Below, one piece after another: positions 7,164-16,277 of a DNA stretch of 30,545 nt; positions within the stretch are counted from its first letter, which is position 1; the number at the start of each line of letters is the position of its first letter. The DNA comes from Lachnoclostridium sp. UBA5890 (GTDB lineage: Bacteria; Bacillota; Clostridia; Lachnospirales; Lachnospiraceae). The notes under the pieces were generated by a model. That model had not been told where the DNA came from. It searched no databases and saw only the letters and a program-made list of their open reading frames with translations. Where the stretch lies: the NCBI GenBank assembly GCA_002431395.1, contig DJEU01000053.1, positions 1 through 30,545 on the forward strand, given 5' to 3'. Both the position numbers and the translations under genes were made by a program.

Positions 7164-8483
7164 TTATTGTTCAAAAAACGCAGTGACAAATTCTTCCAGA
7201 TAATACTGGTCTGCTGCCGCCATCAGTTCACGGGCAGAATGCATCGCAAGAATCGGCACTCCCATGTCTACCATTTTCATCGGCAGATATTTGGAAGCGA
7301 TCGATCCGAGTGTGCCTCCCTGGGAAACGTCCGAACGGCTGGCAAATTTCTGATACGGAATGCCCTCATTTTCGAAAATCATCATTGCGGTCGCCACCGC
7401 TTCACTGTCTGTTACATAATTCTGCGCGCTGGAACGTTTGATCACGACGCCTTTTCCGAGCGGATTCGGATTGGTCGGATCGGATTTTTCCGGCTTATTC
7501 GGATGAAATCCGTGTGCGACATCAAGCGACAGGGCAAAGCCACCAAAAACCGCCGTCTCTGCCTTTTCTTCGGTCACTCCGAGACAACGATACATTTTCT
7601 TTAATAAGCGGTACAAAAATTCGCTGTCCGCCCCCTGTTTCGTGCGGCTTCCAATCTCTTCGTTGTCAAACAAGGCAATGACATTGATCCCCTTTTCCCG
7701 TTTTTGATTTAAAAGTCCCTGCAGGCAGGCTTCCACTGAAGTAATGTTGTCCAGCCGCGGGGCAGAGATCATATCTTCCTGAATGCCAAAAACATCTCCG
7801 GCATCGCAATTGTACAAATATAATTCATAATCTAATATCTCGCTTGCGGATACTTTCAGTTCTCTCGCAAGCAGGGAAAGGAAGAAATCTTTTTCTACTT
7901 CGGTTCCATCGACAAACGCCAGCGGTTCAAGGTCATTCTGACGATTTAATTCCACACCTTTATTGACCTCGCGGTTCAGATGAATGGCAAGATTTGGAAT
8001 CGTAAAAAGCGGACGTTTCATATCTACGATACGCACCTCCGGCTCAAATACGTTGTCGGATTTGATAACTACTTTTCCTGCCACGGAAAGGGCACGATCC
8101 ATCCATGTATTTAAAATGGCACCACCGTACACCTCGACATTTAACTTGCCATATCCTTTGCTGTCTATTTCCGGATTGCTTTTGATATAAAGGCAGGGAT
8201 GGTCTGTGTGCGCCGCAGCCAGGCGAAGCATCTGGTCTGTCTCTGCCGCCTCTTCTGCCAAAAATTGGCTGCCGATAGAAAATGCAAATAAACTGGAATC
8301 GGACTGCGTCACAAGATAGGTCTTGCCCGGCTCCAGATTCCAATGCGGTGTCTGCATGGAAAGCACGCAGGCACCTTCTTCTTCCAATGTTCTTTTTGCC
8401 GCTTTTACTGTCGTAAAACTGCACGTCGATACGCCGATCCGATTCAATAAACGATCTGCGGTTTCCTGAACTTCTATATTCAT
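7164..8483 (-). CDS. M18 family aminopeptidase
   Basis: A 439-aa dinuclear-zinc aminopeptidase of the M18 (aspartyl aminopeptidase-like) family, releasing N-terminal residues from peptides in the cytoplasm. Metal and catalytic motifs appear in the expected order: AAHTDHP, PRLDNI, ALFDNEEIGS, DVAHGFHPN, and the C-terminal MHSARE histidine. The length is normal. The ATG has a ribosome site AAAGGA 8 nt upstream. It is the first gene of a pair with nfo. The 100-nt upstream region lacks a clear promoter but contains a perfect 7-bp inverted repeat (8525-8545). Substrate preference cannot be fixed from sequence. Confidence 0.92.
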   Translation of the reverse strand: MNIEVQETADRLLNRIGVSTCSFTTVKAAKRTLEEEGACVLSMQTPHWNLEPGKTYLVTQSDSSLFAFSIGSQFLAEEAAETDQMLRLAAAHTDHPCLYIKSNPEIDSKGYGKLNVEVYGGAILNTWMDRALSVAGKVVIKSDNVFEPEVRIVDMKRPLFTIPNLAIHLNREVNKGVELNRQNDLEPLAFVDGTEVEKDFFLSLLARELKVSASEILDYELYLYNCDAGDVFGIQEDMISAPRLDNITSVEACLQGLLNQKREKGINVIALFDNEEIGSRTKQGADSEFLYRLLKKMYRCLGVTEEKAETAVFGGFALSLDVAHGFHPNKPEKSDPTNPNPLGKGVVIKRSSAQNYVTDSEAVATAMMIFENEGIPYQKFASRSDVSQGGTLGSIASKYLPMKMVDMGVPILAMHSARELMAAADQYYLEEFVTAFFEQ

Positions 8484-8524
8484 ATCAATTTTCCTTTCCC
8501 AATTTGTATAATTTCTTTTCTTCC

Positions 8525-8545
8525 GGTTATACTCTTACTATAACC
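8525..8545. promoter_or_regulatory. Perfect inverted repeat upstream of the M18 gene (possible operator)
   Basis: GGTTATA and TATAACC are separated by 7 nt, about 40 bp before the aminopeptidase start and downstream of the symporter terminator. A symmetrical dyad with about one helical turn between arm centres suits a dimeric regulator. No regulator can be named. Confidence 0.35.
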
Positions 8546-8582
8546 AAAGATAAAGTTAAAATACTTATCCTCCCCCCTTTTC

Positions 8583-8626
8583 AAAAAGGAGCATCTTTCC
8601 TACCGATTGCGCAGGAGAAATGCTCC
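8583..8626 (-). terminator. Intrinsic terminator of the symporter gene
   Basis: A long stem pairs 8613-8626 with 8588-8601 (one mismatch and a G-T pair), with an 11-nt loop and five T residues on the minus strand (8583-8587). It starts 9 nt after the symporter stop codon. Confidence 0.85.
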
Positions 8627-8634
8627 TTTCGTTA

Positions 8635-10035
8635 TTAAATATTTATAATTCCCAATGACTGAAGCAGCAGGAATAATAACAGAACCGGTGCCACGAAACG
8701 AATCATGACGATATACAATCCCTTTCTGTTAAATTTATATTCTCCATTGCACGTTACTTCGTTAATGATGACATCCGGTTTTACAACCCAGCCGACCAAA
8801 ATACAAGTAAGTACGGCTACGGACGGCATCAGAATATTGTTACTGATATAGTCCATAATATCTAAAATCTGTGCTATGCTTCCATTTGGCAGCGGCAGTT
8901 CAAAGTAAAACAAGTTGTAACCAAGGCAGACAATGATTCCACCGATAAACGCATAAATGGTTACAATGATTCCGCCTTTTTTTCTCGACCAATGGAACTT
9001 GTCCATCATACTTGACACGATGGCTTCCATGACGGACACAGAAGATGTTACTGCCGCAAAAAGCACCATCAGGAAAAAGGCGATACCAATGGCGATGCCG
9101 ACACCGCCCATCTGGTCAAATACTTTCGGAAGGGAAACAAACATCAGTCCCGGTCCGCCGGACATTCCTTCGATTCCCATAAACACATAAATTGCCGGTA
9201 CGATCATCAGACCCGCGAGAAGCGCCACTGCGGTATCAAAAATCTCTATCTGGTTGATGGATTTCATCAAATTCACATCTTTTGGCACATAAGAACCATA
9301 TGCTACCATAATTCCCATCGCTACACTGATGGAGAAAAACAACTGGCCCATCGCATCCATAATGATAACAACCCAGTCTTTCAATGTCATTCCGCTGACA
9401 TCCGGAACAAGATATACTTTCAAACCGTCAAGTCCGGTTCTTGTAACCCCATTCGCATCTGTAAATTTTATCGTCAGCGAATAAATAGAAATTCCAATAA
9501 TAAGTACCAATAAGACCGGCATGATAAATTTACTGGCTTTTTCAATTCCTTTATCCACGCCGCAAAGTACGACTGCCGCTGTCGCTCCTAAGAATATGAT
9601 CATAAAGAAAATCGGAGCATACTGCGATGTAATAAATCCGGTAAAGAAATTGTCCTGTGCTGCATTATGCGCTTTGGCTGTCGCAAATACAGTAAAATAT
9701 TTGACAACCCATCCACCGATCACGCAATAATACGGCAAAATGATCGTCGGTACCAAACAGGCAAGTACACCTAGTTTTCCCCATTTCGGATGAATGGCTG
9801 CATACGCGGTAAGCGGACTCTGTTTGGTCTTTCGCCCAATCGCGATCTCTGTCGTAAGCAGAGCAAATCCAAATGTTAATGCCAATACGATGTAGCAGAT
9901 GATAAATACACCACCATGATTTTTCGCTGCAAGGTACGGAAATCTCCAAATATTTCCAAGACCAACGGCACTCCCTGCTGCCGCCAGTACAAATCCCAGT
10001 GTCCCTGTAAAACTCCCTCGTTTTTTCTTTTCCAT
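8635..10035 (-). CDS. Sodium:neurotransmitter symporter (SNF/NSS) family transporter
   Basis: A 466-aa polytopic membrane protein of the LeuT-type NSS family, which couples sodium entry to uptake of amino acids or related amines. The diagnostic first-helix motif GLGNIWRFPYL is at about residues 24-34, following AAAGSAVG, which forms part of the sodium and substrate site. About eleven hydrophobic helices can be counted, the usual number for bacterial members. The start ATG has AGGAGGG 5 nt upstream. A promoter (10068-10096) and a strong terminator (8583-8626) make it monocistronic. The substrate is unknown. Confidence 0.95.
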   Translation of the reverse strand: MEKKKRGSFTGTLGFVLAAAGSAVGLGNIWRFPYLAAKNHGGVFIICYIVLALTFGFALLTTEIAIGRKTKQSPLTAYAAIHPKWGKLGVLACLVPTIILPYYCVIGGWVVKYFTVFATAKAHNAAQDNFFTGFITSQYAPIFFMIIFLGATAAVVLCGVDKGIEKASKFIMPVLLVLIIGISIYSLTIKFTDANGVTRTGLDGLKVYLVPDVSGMTLKDWVVIIMDAMGQLFFSISVAMGIMVAYGSYVPKDVNLMKSINQIEIFDTAVALLAGLMIVPAIYVFMGIEGMSGGPGLMFVSLPKVFDQMGGVGIAIGIAFFLMVLFAAVTSSVSVMEAIVSSMMDKFHWSRKKGGIIVTIYAFIGGIIVCLGYNLFYFELPLPNGSIAQILDIMDYISNNILMPSVAVLTCILVGWVVKPDVIINEVTCNGEYKFNRKGLYIVMIRFVAPVLLLFLLLQSLGIINI

Positions 10036-10067
10036 AAAGCCCTCCTGTTAGTGTGTTGATATCTTCT

Positions 10068-10096
10068 ATAATAATGGATTATAGTGGATAGTGCAA
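10068..10096 (-). promoter_or_regulatory. Sigma-A promoter of the symporter gene
   Basis: TTGCAC (10091-10096), a 17-bp spacer and TATTAT (10068-10073), about 33 nt before the symporter start. It lies just after the nrdD stop; no terminator was found between the two genes. Confidence 0.6.
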
Positions 10097-10115
10097 GAAG
10101 TTTTTTTGAGGAATG

Positions 10116-12293
10116 TTACAGGTGTAATACCCGGTCTTTAATTTCCTGAGTTCTGCCCTGGTTCCAAAACTGGGTCCCAATGTAGCCACAGGTGCGGCGG
10201 GCAACGAAGAGGGTGTCAGTGTCACGGTTTCCACAATTTGGGCATTCCCAGACAAGTTTTCCTTTTTCATCGGTTTTTATCTGGATCTCGCCGTCGTATC
10301 CGCATGCCTCGCAGAAATCGCTTTTCGTATTGAGTTCCGCGTACATGATATTTTCGTAAATATGCCGCATTACCGCAAGTACCGCCGGTATGTTGTGCTG
10401 CATATTCGGCACTTCCACATAACTGATGGCACCGCCGGGCGACAGTTTCTGAAATTCCGATTCAAACGTCAATTTATCAAATGCGTTGATCGGCTCGGTC
10501 ACATGAATATGGTAACTATTGGTAATGTAGTTTTTATCCGTCACGCCTTCAATCCGGCCAAAGCGCTTTTGCAAGCATTTGGCAAATTTGTAGGTCGTTG
10601 ATTCCATCGGCGTGCCGTAAACCGAATAGCTGATATTTTCGGCAGCTTTCCATTCAGCACATTTGTCGTTTAATTTCTGCATGACTGCCAGTGCAAAATC
10701 GTGTCCCTCTTTTGCCGTGTGGCTCTCTCCGGTCATTCGCACGCACATTTCGTACAATCCGGCATACCCGAGGGAAATGGTCGAATAGCCATTATACAAT
10801 AGCTTGTCGATCGTCTCTCCTTTTTTCAGGCGGGCAAGAGCTCCATGCTGCCACAAGATCGGTGCCACATCCGAAACGGTGCCAAGAAGACGCTCATGGC
10901 GGCAGCGCAGGGCACGGTGGCAAAGTTCCAGTCTTTCATCCAATATTTTCCAAAACTTATCCATATCTCCATACGATGAACAAGCCACGTCAACCAAATT
11001 TATAGTGACAACGCCCTGGTTAAATCTTCCATAATATTTATGGCTGCCATCCGGATTCCGCTGGCTGTCTTCTACCGTCAAAAAGGAACGGCAGCCCATG
11101 CAGGTGTACACATCTCCCTGCTTTAATTCACGCATGACTTTCGCCGAAATGTAATCCGGAACCATACGTTTTGCCGTACATTCGGCGGCAAGTTTCGTCA
11201 AAGAATAATACGGGGAATCTTCTGAAATATTGTCCTCGTCGAGCACATAGATCAGCTTCGGAAATGCCGGCGTGATCCAGACACCTTTTTCGTTTTTTAC
11301 CCCCTGGATCCGCTGTGTCAGCACCTCGCGGATAAGTAGGGAAAGGTCATAGCGCGTCTGGCCTTCCACCTCATCCAGGTACATAAACATCGTGACAAAC
11401 GGTGCCTGTCCATTACACGTCATCAGCGTAATGAGCTGATACTGAATGGTCTGAATTCCTCGCTTGATCTCATCCAAAAGCCGTTTTTCCGTAATTTTCT
11501 TTATCTTTTCATCGTCTTTTTCGAAATCATTTTCTTCAAATTCGGCTTCTACTTCTTTATATATTTTCTTTCGGCTGATATCCACAAACGGCGCCAAATG
11601 CGCAAGGGAAAATGACTGGCCGCCGTACTGGTTGCTTGCCACCTGCGCTACGATCTGCGTCGTGACATTGCACGCGGTATAGAAAGAATGCGGTTTTTCG
11701 ATCATTGTCTCGCTGATGACCGTTCCATTTTGAAGCATGTCCTCGAGATTGATCAGGTCACAGTTATGTTCTTTTTGTGCATAATAATCGGAATCGTGAA
11801 AATGGATGATTCCTTCGTTATGTGCATCTACAATTTCTTTCGGCAGCAACAGGCGCATCGTAAGGTCCTTGCTGACCTGACCTGCCATATAATCACGCTG
11901 CGTCGAATTGATGCTGGCATCTTTGTTGGAATTTTCCTGATTGACTTCTTCGTTGCTGCACTCAATGAGCGACAGAATTTCCGCATCCGTCGTATTTGCT
12001 TTTCTGGCGATCTCACGCTGATAGCGGTAACGTACATATTTCTGTGCAATTTCATAGCCGCCCTCTTCCATAATGGCAATTTCTACCAAATCCTGAATCC
12101 TCTCTACATTGACGGCATGCGGTGCTTTTTCGATTCGTTCTACCACTTTTCTTGTCACATCCGCAATCTGCAAAAGTGTCAATTTCTTATCATCCGTCAC
12201 TTCATGATTGGCTTTTTGGATCGCATTGCTGATCTTTTCCGCATCAAACTCAACTTCTTCACCATTTCGCTTTATTACCCATACACTACCCAT
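10116..12293 (-). CDS. nrdD: Anaerobic ribonucleoside-triphosphate reductase (class III)
   Basis: NrdD reduces ribonucleoside triphosphates to deoxynucleotides using an oxygen-sensitive glycyl radical, so it fits a strict or facultative anaerobe. The 725-aa product begins with an ATP-cone regulatory domain (about 3-95). It ends with a zinc site (CEACGYDGE and CPNCGNRD) and the glycyl-radical segment RRTCGYIGTQFWNQGR. The activase NrdG is not adjacent; the next gene downstream is a transporter, so it must be elsewhere. The promoter at 12442-12470 and two NrdR-type boxes (12391-12437) indicate control by NrdR. The ribosome site is not ideal: GGAG lies 14 nt from ATG, and a CAGG is closer. Confidence 0.96.
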   Translation of the reverse strand: MGSVWVIKRNGEEVEFDAEKISNAIQKANHEVTDDKKLTLLQIADVTRKVVERIEKAPHAVNVERIQDLVEIAIMEEGGYEIAQKYVRYRYQREIARKANTTDAEILSLIECSNEEVNQENSNKDASINSTQRDYMAGQVSKDLTMRLLLPKEIVDAHNEGIIHFHDSDYYAQKEHNCDLINLEDMLQNGTVISETMIEKPHSFYTACNVTTQIVAQVASNQYGGQSFSLAHLAPFVDISRKKIYKEVEAEFEENDFEKDDEKIKKITEKRLLDEIKRGIQTIQYQLITLMTCNGQAPFVTMFMYLDEVEGQTRYDLSLLIREVLTQRIQGVKNEKGVWITPAFPKLIYVLDEDNISEDSPYYSLTKLAAECTAKRMVPDYISAKVMRELKQGDVYTCMGCRSFLTVEDSQRNPDGSHKYYGRFNQGVVTINLVDVACSSYGDMDKFWKILDERLELCHRALRCRHERLLGTVSDVAPILWQHGALARLKKGETIDKLLYNGYSTISLGYAGLYEMCVRMTGESHTAKEGHDFALAVMQKLNDKCAEWKAAENISYSVYGTPMESTTYKFAKCLQKRFGRIEGVTDKNYITNSYHIHVTEPINAFDKLTFESEFQKLSPGGAISYVEVPNMQHNIPAVLAVMRHIYENIMYAELNTKSDFCEACGYDGEIQIKTDEKGKLVWECPNCGNRDTDTLFVARRTCGYIGTQFWNQGRTQEIKDRVLHL

Positions 12294-12357
12294 CTGTGCC
12301 TGTCATCTCCTATCTTTTCTTTCTGTTGCACGTTGGTGGTTTCCTTTTATCGTAAAG

Positions 12358-12390
12358 AATATCAGGGGATCCACTGCATTTCCTGATATT
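12358..12390 (-). promoter_or_regulatory. Leader hairpin of nrdD
   Basis: A perfect 9-bp inverted repeat (AATATCAGG with CCTGATATT) and a 15-nt loop sit in the nrdD leader immediately after the second NrdR box. No T-run follows, so it is not a terminator. Its function is unknown; it might stabilise the mRNA or extend the operator. Confidence 0.4.
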
Positions 12391-12437
12391 TGCAAATATA
12401 TAGTGTTTTATTTTTATCTTGGCACAACATATAGTAT
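12391..12437 (-). promoter_or_regulatory. Paired NrdR boxes
   Basis: Two 16-bp sites, ATACTATATGTTGTGC (12422-12437) and ACACTATATATTTGCA (12391-12406), are separated by exactly 15 bp, three helical turns centre to centre. Both resemble the published NrdR consensus, which is built on ACA-CTATAT-like half-sites, and this spacing is characteristic. They cover the predicted transcription start and early leader of nrdD, so NrdR binding should repress it. Confidence 0.8.
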
Positions 12438-12441
12438 TTAT

Positions 12442-12470
12442 ATCATAGCACTTTCGGGAGGGGATGTAAA
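12442..12470 (-). promoter_or_regulatory. Sigma-A promoter of nrdD
   Basis: TTTACA (12465-12470), a 17-bp spacer and TATGAT (12442-12447). The first NrdR box begins 4 nt downstream of the -10, so the operators overlap the start site. Confidence 0.7.
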
Positions 12471-12494
12471 GGGGAGATATGTATTATTTTCATG

Positions 12495-12526
12495 AAAAAG
12501 CGCCGGCAGACTACTTCTACCGGCGC
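12495..12526 (-). terminator. Intrinsic terminator of the hrcA-dnaJ operon
   Basis: A GC-rich 11-bp stem (GCGCCGG arms plus four further pairs including one G-T), a 5-nt loop and five T residues (12495-12499) on the minus strand, 16 nt after the dnaJ stop. Confidence 0.92.
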
Positions 12527-12542
12527 ATCTTTTCTTTCCTTT

Positions 12543-13652
12543 TTATTTTCTTTTGGATTTTTTCCCTGGTTTTCCGTCGAAGGTTTCTTCCAACTGCTGC
12601 AACAGTTTTTTCTGCTCTTTCGTAACGGATGTCGGAACATCAACAACGAAGTCCACATAATGGTTACCACGCAGTTTTTTGTTACGCAGGGAAGGCACTC
12701 CTTTGCCACGAAGGCGCATACGGGTTCCGGTCTGGGTACCCGGTTTGATCGTACATGCCACTTCTCCGTCGATGGTTTTTACCGTTACTTCGCCACCGAG
12801 TACGGCTTTCGGATAAGAAATCTTCACTTCGGAATACAGGTCGTAGTCATGGCGTTCAAATTCTTCATGTGGCTGTACATATACTTCTACGAGAAGGTCG
12901 CCGCGTGCTCCGCCGTTGGTGCCCGGCTCGCCCTTTCCGCGGATACGTACACTCTGTCCATGGTCGATTCCGGCTGGGATCGAAACCTGGATCTTCTTTT
13001 TGCTTGCAATGTAACCGGTTCCGTGGCAGTCGGAACATTTGTCCTTGACCACTTTTCCGGTACCATGACAATGCGGACATGTGGATACATTTTGTACCAT
13101 ACCAAATAAGGATTTCTGGGATGTCACCACCTGACCTTTACCACCGCAAGTAGCACAGGTTTCCGGTGAGGTTCCCGGTTTGGCTCCGGTTCCATGACAA
13201 GTCTGGCATTCGTCTTTCAATGTCAGTTCCAGTTCTTTTTCTACACCAAAGCAGGCCTCTTCCAATGTTATGCGGACCTGCGCGCGGATGTTTGCACCTC
13301 TTGTCGGTGCATTGGGATCGCGTCTTCTGGCTCCGCCACCAAAGAAGTCGCCAAAGATATCTCCAAAAATATCTCCCATATCCATACCGGAAAAGTCGAA
13401 TCCGCCGGCTCCGCCACCACCGTTTTCAAACGCAGAGTGACCAAATTGATCATACTGACGTCTCTTGTCCGGGTCGCTCAATACGGCATACGCTTCGGAT
13501 GCTTCTTTAAATTTGGCTTCGGCATCTTTATCTCCGGGATTTGTATCAGGGTGATATTTTTTTGCCAATTTTCTATAGGCACGTTTCAGGGTAGCATCAT
13601 CGGCATTGCGGTCTACCCCTAATACCTCATAATAATCACGCTTATCAGCCAT
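12543..13652 (-). CDS. dnaJ: Chaperone protein DnaJ (Hsp40)
   Basis: DnaJ delivers unfolded substrates to DnaK and stimulates its ATPase. The 369-aa type I protein has a J domain with HPD at 34-36, a Gly/Phe-rich linker (about 75-115), four zinc-binding CxxCxGxG repeats (the first is CQTCHGTG) and C-terminal substrate-binding domains. I chose ATG at 13652, which has GGAGG 6 nt upstream, instead of an in-frame start 7 codons earlier with no ribosome site. It is the last gene of the heat-shock operon, 91 nt after dnaK. Confidence 0.97.
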   Translation of the reverse strand: MADKRDYYEVLGVDRNADDATLKRAYRKLAKKYHPDTNPGDKDAEAKFKEASEAYAVLSDPDKRRQYDQFGHSAFENGGGGAGGFDFSGMDMGDIFGDIFGDFFGGGARRRDPNAPTRGANIRAQVRITLEEACFGVEKELELTLKDECQTCHGTGAKPGTSPETCATCGGKGQVVTSQKSLFGMVQNVSTCPHCHGTGKVVKDKCSDCHGTGYIASKKKIQVSIPAGIDHGQSVRIRGKGEPGTNGGARGDLLVEVYVQPHEEFERHDYDLYSEVKISYPKAVLGGEVTVKTIDGEVACTIKPGTQTGTRMRLRGKGVPSLRNKKLRGNHYVDFVVDVPTSVTKEQKKLLQQLEETFDGKPGKKSKRK

Positions 13653-13743
13653 TTTTATCCTCCATTCACTCACTCTTCGTTATAACCGACAGTACGACCC
13701 GCACCAGAGTACGAGCCGTAACATCGGAATCTATCAAGGTTGA

Positions 13744-15624
13744 TTACAGTTCTCTGAAATCTCCATCGACAACGTCGTCTCCGCCGTTATCTGCTGTCTG
13801 CTGTCCTGCTGCTCCCATGTCCGGACCAGCTGCACCCTGAGCGCCGCCAGCTGCCTGCTGTGCCTGCTCATACATCTTAGCAAATACCTGCTGTGAGTTT
13901 GTCATCAAGGATTCTTTTGCTGCTTTCAATTCTTCGATATCAGCATCTGTCATAGACTCTGGCTGTGTTCTCTCAAGAATTGCTTTTACTTTGTCAATCT
14001 CAGCCTGAACTTTTTCTTTCTCCGAAGCATCTACTTTGTCACCCACTTCATTGAGAGCTTTCTCTGTCTGGAATACCATGCTGTCTGCTTCGTTGCGGGT
14101 ATCAATACCCTCTTTGCGTTTCTTATCCTGAGCTTCAAACTCAGCGGCTTCTTTGACTGCTTTATCGATATCATCATCGGACAGGTTAGATCCTGCTGTG
14201 ATGGTAATGTGCTGCTCTTTTCCTGTTCCAAGGTCTTTTGCAGATACATTTACGATACCATTGGCATCGATATCAAAGGTAACTTCGATCTGTGGTACTC
14301 CACGCATTGCCGGTGGAATGCCATCCAGACGGAACTGTCCAAGAGATTTATTGTCACGGGCAAACTGTCTTTCACCCTGTACTACGTTGATGTCTACTGC
14401 TGTCTGATTATCGGCTGCGGTAGAGAAGATCTGGCTCTTCTTCGTAGGAATGGTTGTATTTCTTTCGATCAGTTTGGTAGCTACACCGCCCATTGTCTCG
14501 ATGGCAAGGGAAAGTGGGGTAACATCCAGAAGAAGGATATCACCGGCACCGGTATCTCCGGCAAGTTTACCACCCTGGATCGAAGCACCTAATGCTACAC
14601 ACTCATCTGGGTTCAAAGATTTGTTTGGCTCATGTCCTGTCAACTGTTTTACTTTGTCCTGTACGGCCGGGATACGTGTGGAACCACCAACCAAAAGAAC
14701 TTTGCTAAGTTCGGAAGCAGTAATTCCGGCATCTTTCAATGCATTGTTTACAGGAGTAGCGGTTCTCTCTACCAAATCTGCTGTCAATTCATCGAATTTT
14801 GCGCGTGTCAGGTTCATATCAAAATGTTTTGGTCCTTCCTGTGTTGCTGTGATAAATGGAAGGTTGATGTTTGTCGTTGTTGCGGAAGAAAGCTCTTTCT
14901 TTGCTTTCTCGGCAGCTTCTTTCAAACGCTGCATTGCCATCTTATCACCGGAAAGGTCGATGCCTTCTGCTTTCTTAAATTCGCTGACCATGTAATCGCA
15001 GAGTTTGTTATCAAAGTCATCACCACCAAGACGGTTATCTCCGGATGTTGACAATACTTCGATGACACCGTCACCGATCTCGATAATAGATACATCGAAT
15101 GTACCACCACCAAGGTCGTATACCATGATCTTCTGCTCGCCTTCATTGTCAAGACCATAAGCAAGTGCGGCTGCTGTAGGCTCGTTGATGATACGTTTTA
15201 CATCAAGACCTGCGATCTTACCGGCATCTTTGGTTGCCTGACGCTGTGCATCGTTGAAGTAAGCCGGTACTGTGATAACGGCTTCTGTTACTTTTTCGCC
15301 ACCAAGATAATTCTCTGCATCGCCTTTCAATTTCTGAAGGATCATTGCGGAAATTTCCTGTGGAGAATATTTCTTTCCTTCGATATCGGCACGATAATCG
15401 GTACCCATATGTCTTTTAATGGAAGAAATTGTATTATCTGCATTGGTTACTGCCTGACGTTTTGCAGGTTCACCGATCAAACGCTCTCCATTTTTTGTAA
15501 ATGCTACAACAGACGGTGTTGTACGTGCACCTTCTGCATTTGCGATAACGACTGGTTTTCCACCTTCCATAACAGCTACACAGCTGTTTGTTGTTCCTAA
15601 GTCAATTCCAATAATTTTACTCAT
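13744..15624 (-). CDS. dnaK: Chaperone protein DnaK (Hsp70)
   Basis: Hsp70 ATP-driven chaperone. The 626-aa product starts MSKIIGIDLGTTNS, the phosphate-1 loop, and has VYDLGGGTFDVS (phosphate-2) and the conserved LLLDVTPLSL linker between the ATPase and substrate-binding domains. A Gly/Ala/Gln-rich tail ends in DVVDGDFREL. The start at 15624 has GGAGG 8 nt upstream; an in-frame TTG five codons earlier overlaps that site. It lies 26 nt after grpE in the HrcA-controlled operon. Confidence 0.98.
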   Translation of the reverse strand: MSKIIGIDLGTTNSCVAVMEGGKPVVIANAEGARTTPSVVAFTKNGERLIGEPAKRQAVTNADNTISSIKRHMGTDYRADIEGKKYSPQEISAMILQKLKGDAENYLGGEKVTEAVITVPAYFNDAQRQATKDAGKIAGLDVKRIINEPTAAALAYGLDNEGEQKIMVYDLGGGTFDVSIIEIGDGVIEVLSTSGDNRLGGDDFDNKLCDYMVSEFKKAEGIDLSGDKMAMQRLKEAAEKAKKELSSATTTNINLPFITATQEGPKHFDMNLTRAKFDELTADLVERTATPVNNALKDAGITASELSKVLLVGGSTRIPAVQDKVKQLTGHEPNKSLNPDECVALGASIQGGKLAGDTGAGDILLLDVTPLSLAIETMGGVATKLIERNTTIPTKKSQIFSTAADNQTAVDINVVQGERQFARDNKSLGQFRLDGIPPAMRGVPQIEVTFDIDANGIVNVSAKDLGTGKEQHITITAGSNLSDDDIDKAVKEAAEFEAQDKKRKEGIDTRNEADSMVFQTEKALNEVGDKVDASEKEKVQAEIDKVKAILERTQPESMTDADIEELKAAKESLMTNSQQVFAKMYEQAQQAAGGAQGAAGPDMGAAGQQTADNGGDDVVDGDFREL

Positions 15625-15650
15625 AATAATTACCTCCAAAATAAATTCTG

Positions 15651-16241
15651 TTAGTTTACTACCTTAACCATACTGTGTCTCACGACGCTGTCTTTATACA
15701 TATAGCCTTTCTGAAATTCTTCAGAAATGATGTTTGCCTCTTTGGTCTCGTCTTCGTCATGCATTACCGCATTGTGAAGATTTGGATCAAATTCTTTTCC
15801 GACGGCTTCGATCGGAGTAACTCCAATTTCTTCAAGTACCGTAGTAAACTGTTTGTATACTGCTTCCATTCCTTTTACGAAGGCATTGTCTTTTTCCTCT
15901 TCCGGAACTGCTGCCAAGCCTCGTTCAAAATTATCTACGATAGGAAGAACTTTTTCCACAACATTTTTGGCACCCATGTCAAATTTTGCTGCTTTTTCTT
16001 TTTCAGAACGATTTCTGAAGTTTTCAAACTCTGCCATGTTACGGAGAAGTCTGTCATTTAACTCTTCAATCTTTTCGTCCTTCTTATCTTTCTTTTTGGA
16101 TTTTTTCTTTTCCTTTTTTTCTTCCGCCTTTGCCGGCGTTTCCTCTACGGTTTCTTGCTGCGCCTGTGTTTCCTCAGCTGCAGTCTCTTTTTCGGTTTCA
16201 GGCACTTCCGCCTGCTCGGCTTTCTTTGTCTCTTCTGCCAT
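15651..16241 (-). CDS. grpE: Nucleotide exchange factor GrpE
   Basis: GrpE releases ADP from DnaK. The 196-aa protein has a long charged N-terminal region (about 1-60, rich in Glu, Lys and Ala). It is followed by a coiled coil (EELNDRLLRNMAEFENFRNR) and the C-terminal beta domain with the family pattern GVTPIEAVGKEFDPNLHNAV. The N-terminal extension is low-complexity and may be disordered. The ATG has GGCGG 6 nt upstream. It sits between hrcA (36-nt gap) and dnaK. Confidence 0.96.
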   Translation of the reverse strand: MAEETKKAEQAEVPETEKETAAEETQAQQETVEETPAKAEEKKEKKKSKKKDKKDEKIEELNDRLLRNMAEFENFRNRSEKEKAAKFDMGAKNVVEKVLPIVDNFERGLAAVPEEEKDNAFVKGMEAVYKQFTTVLEEIGVTPIEAVGKEFDPNLHNAVMHDEDETKEANIISEEFQKGYMYKDSVVRHSMVKVVN

Positions 16242-16277
16242 TTTGTACCGCCTTTCTCCATCAACTCTGCTTTGTCA

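Noticed and set aside
12288..12311. Six-codon upstream ORF overlapping the nrdD start
   Set aside because: Its ATG directly abuts the only GGAG, leaving no spacing for ribosome binding.
13653..13743. Possible structured element between dnaK and dnaJ
   Set aside because: Repeated CGTACT words are present but I could not form a convincing stem; left as plain spacer.
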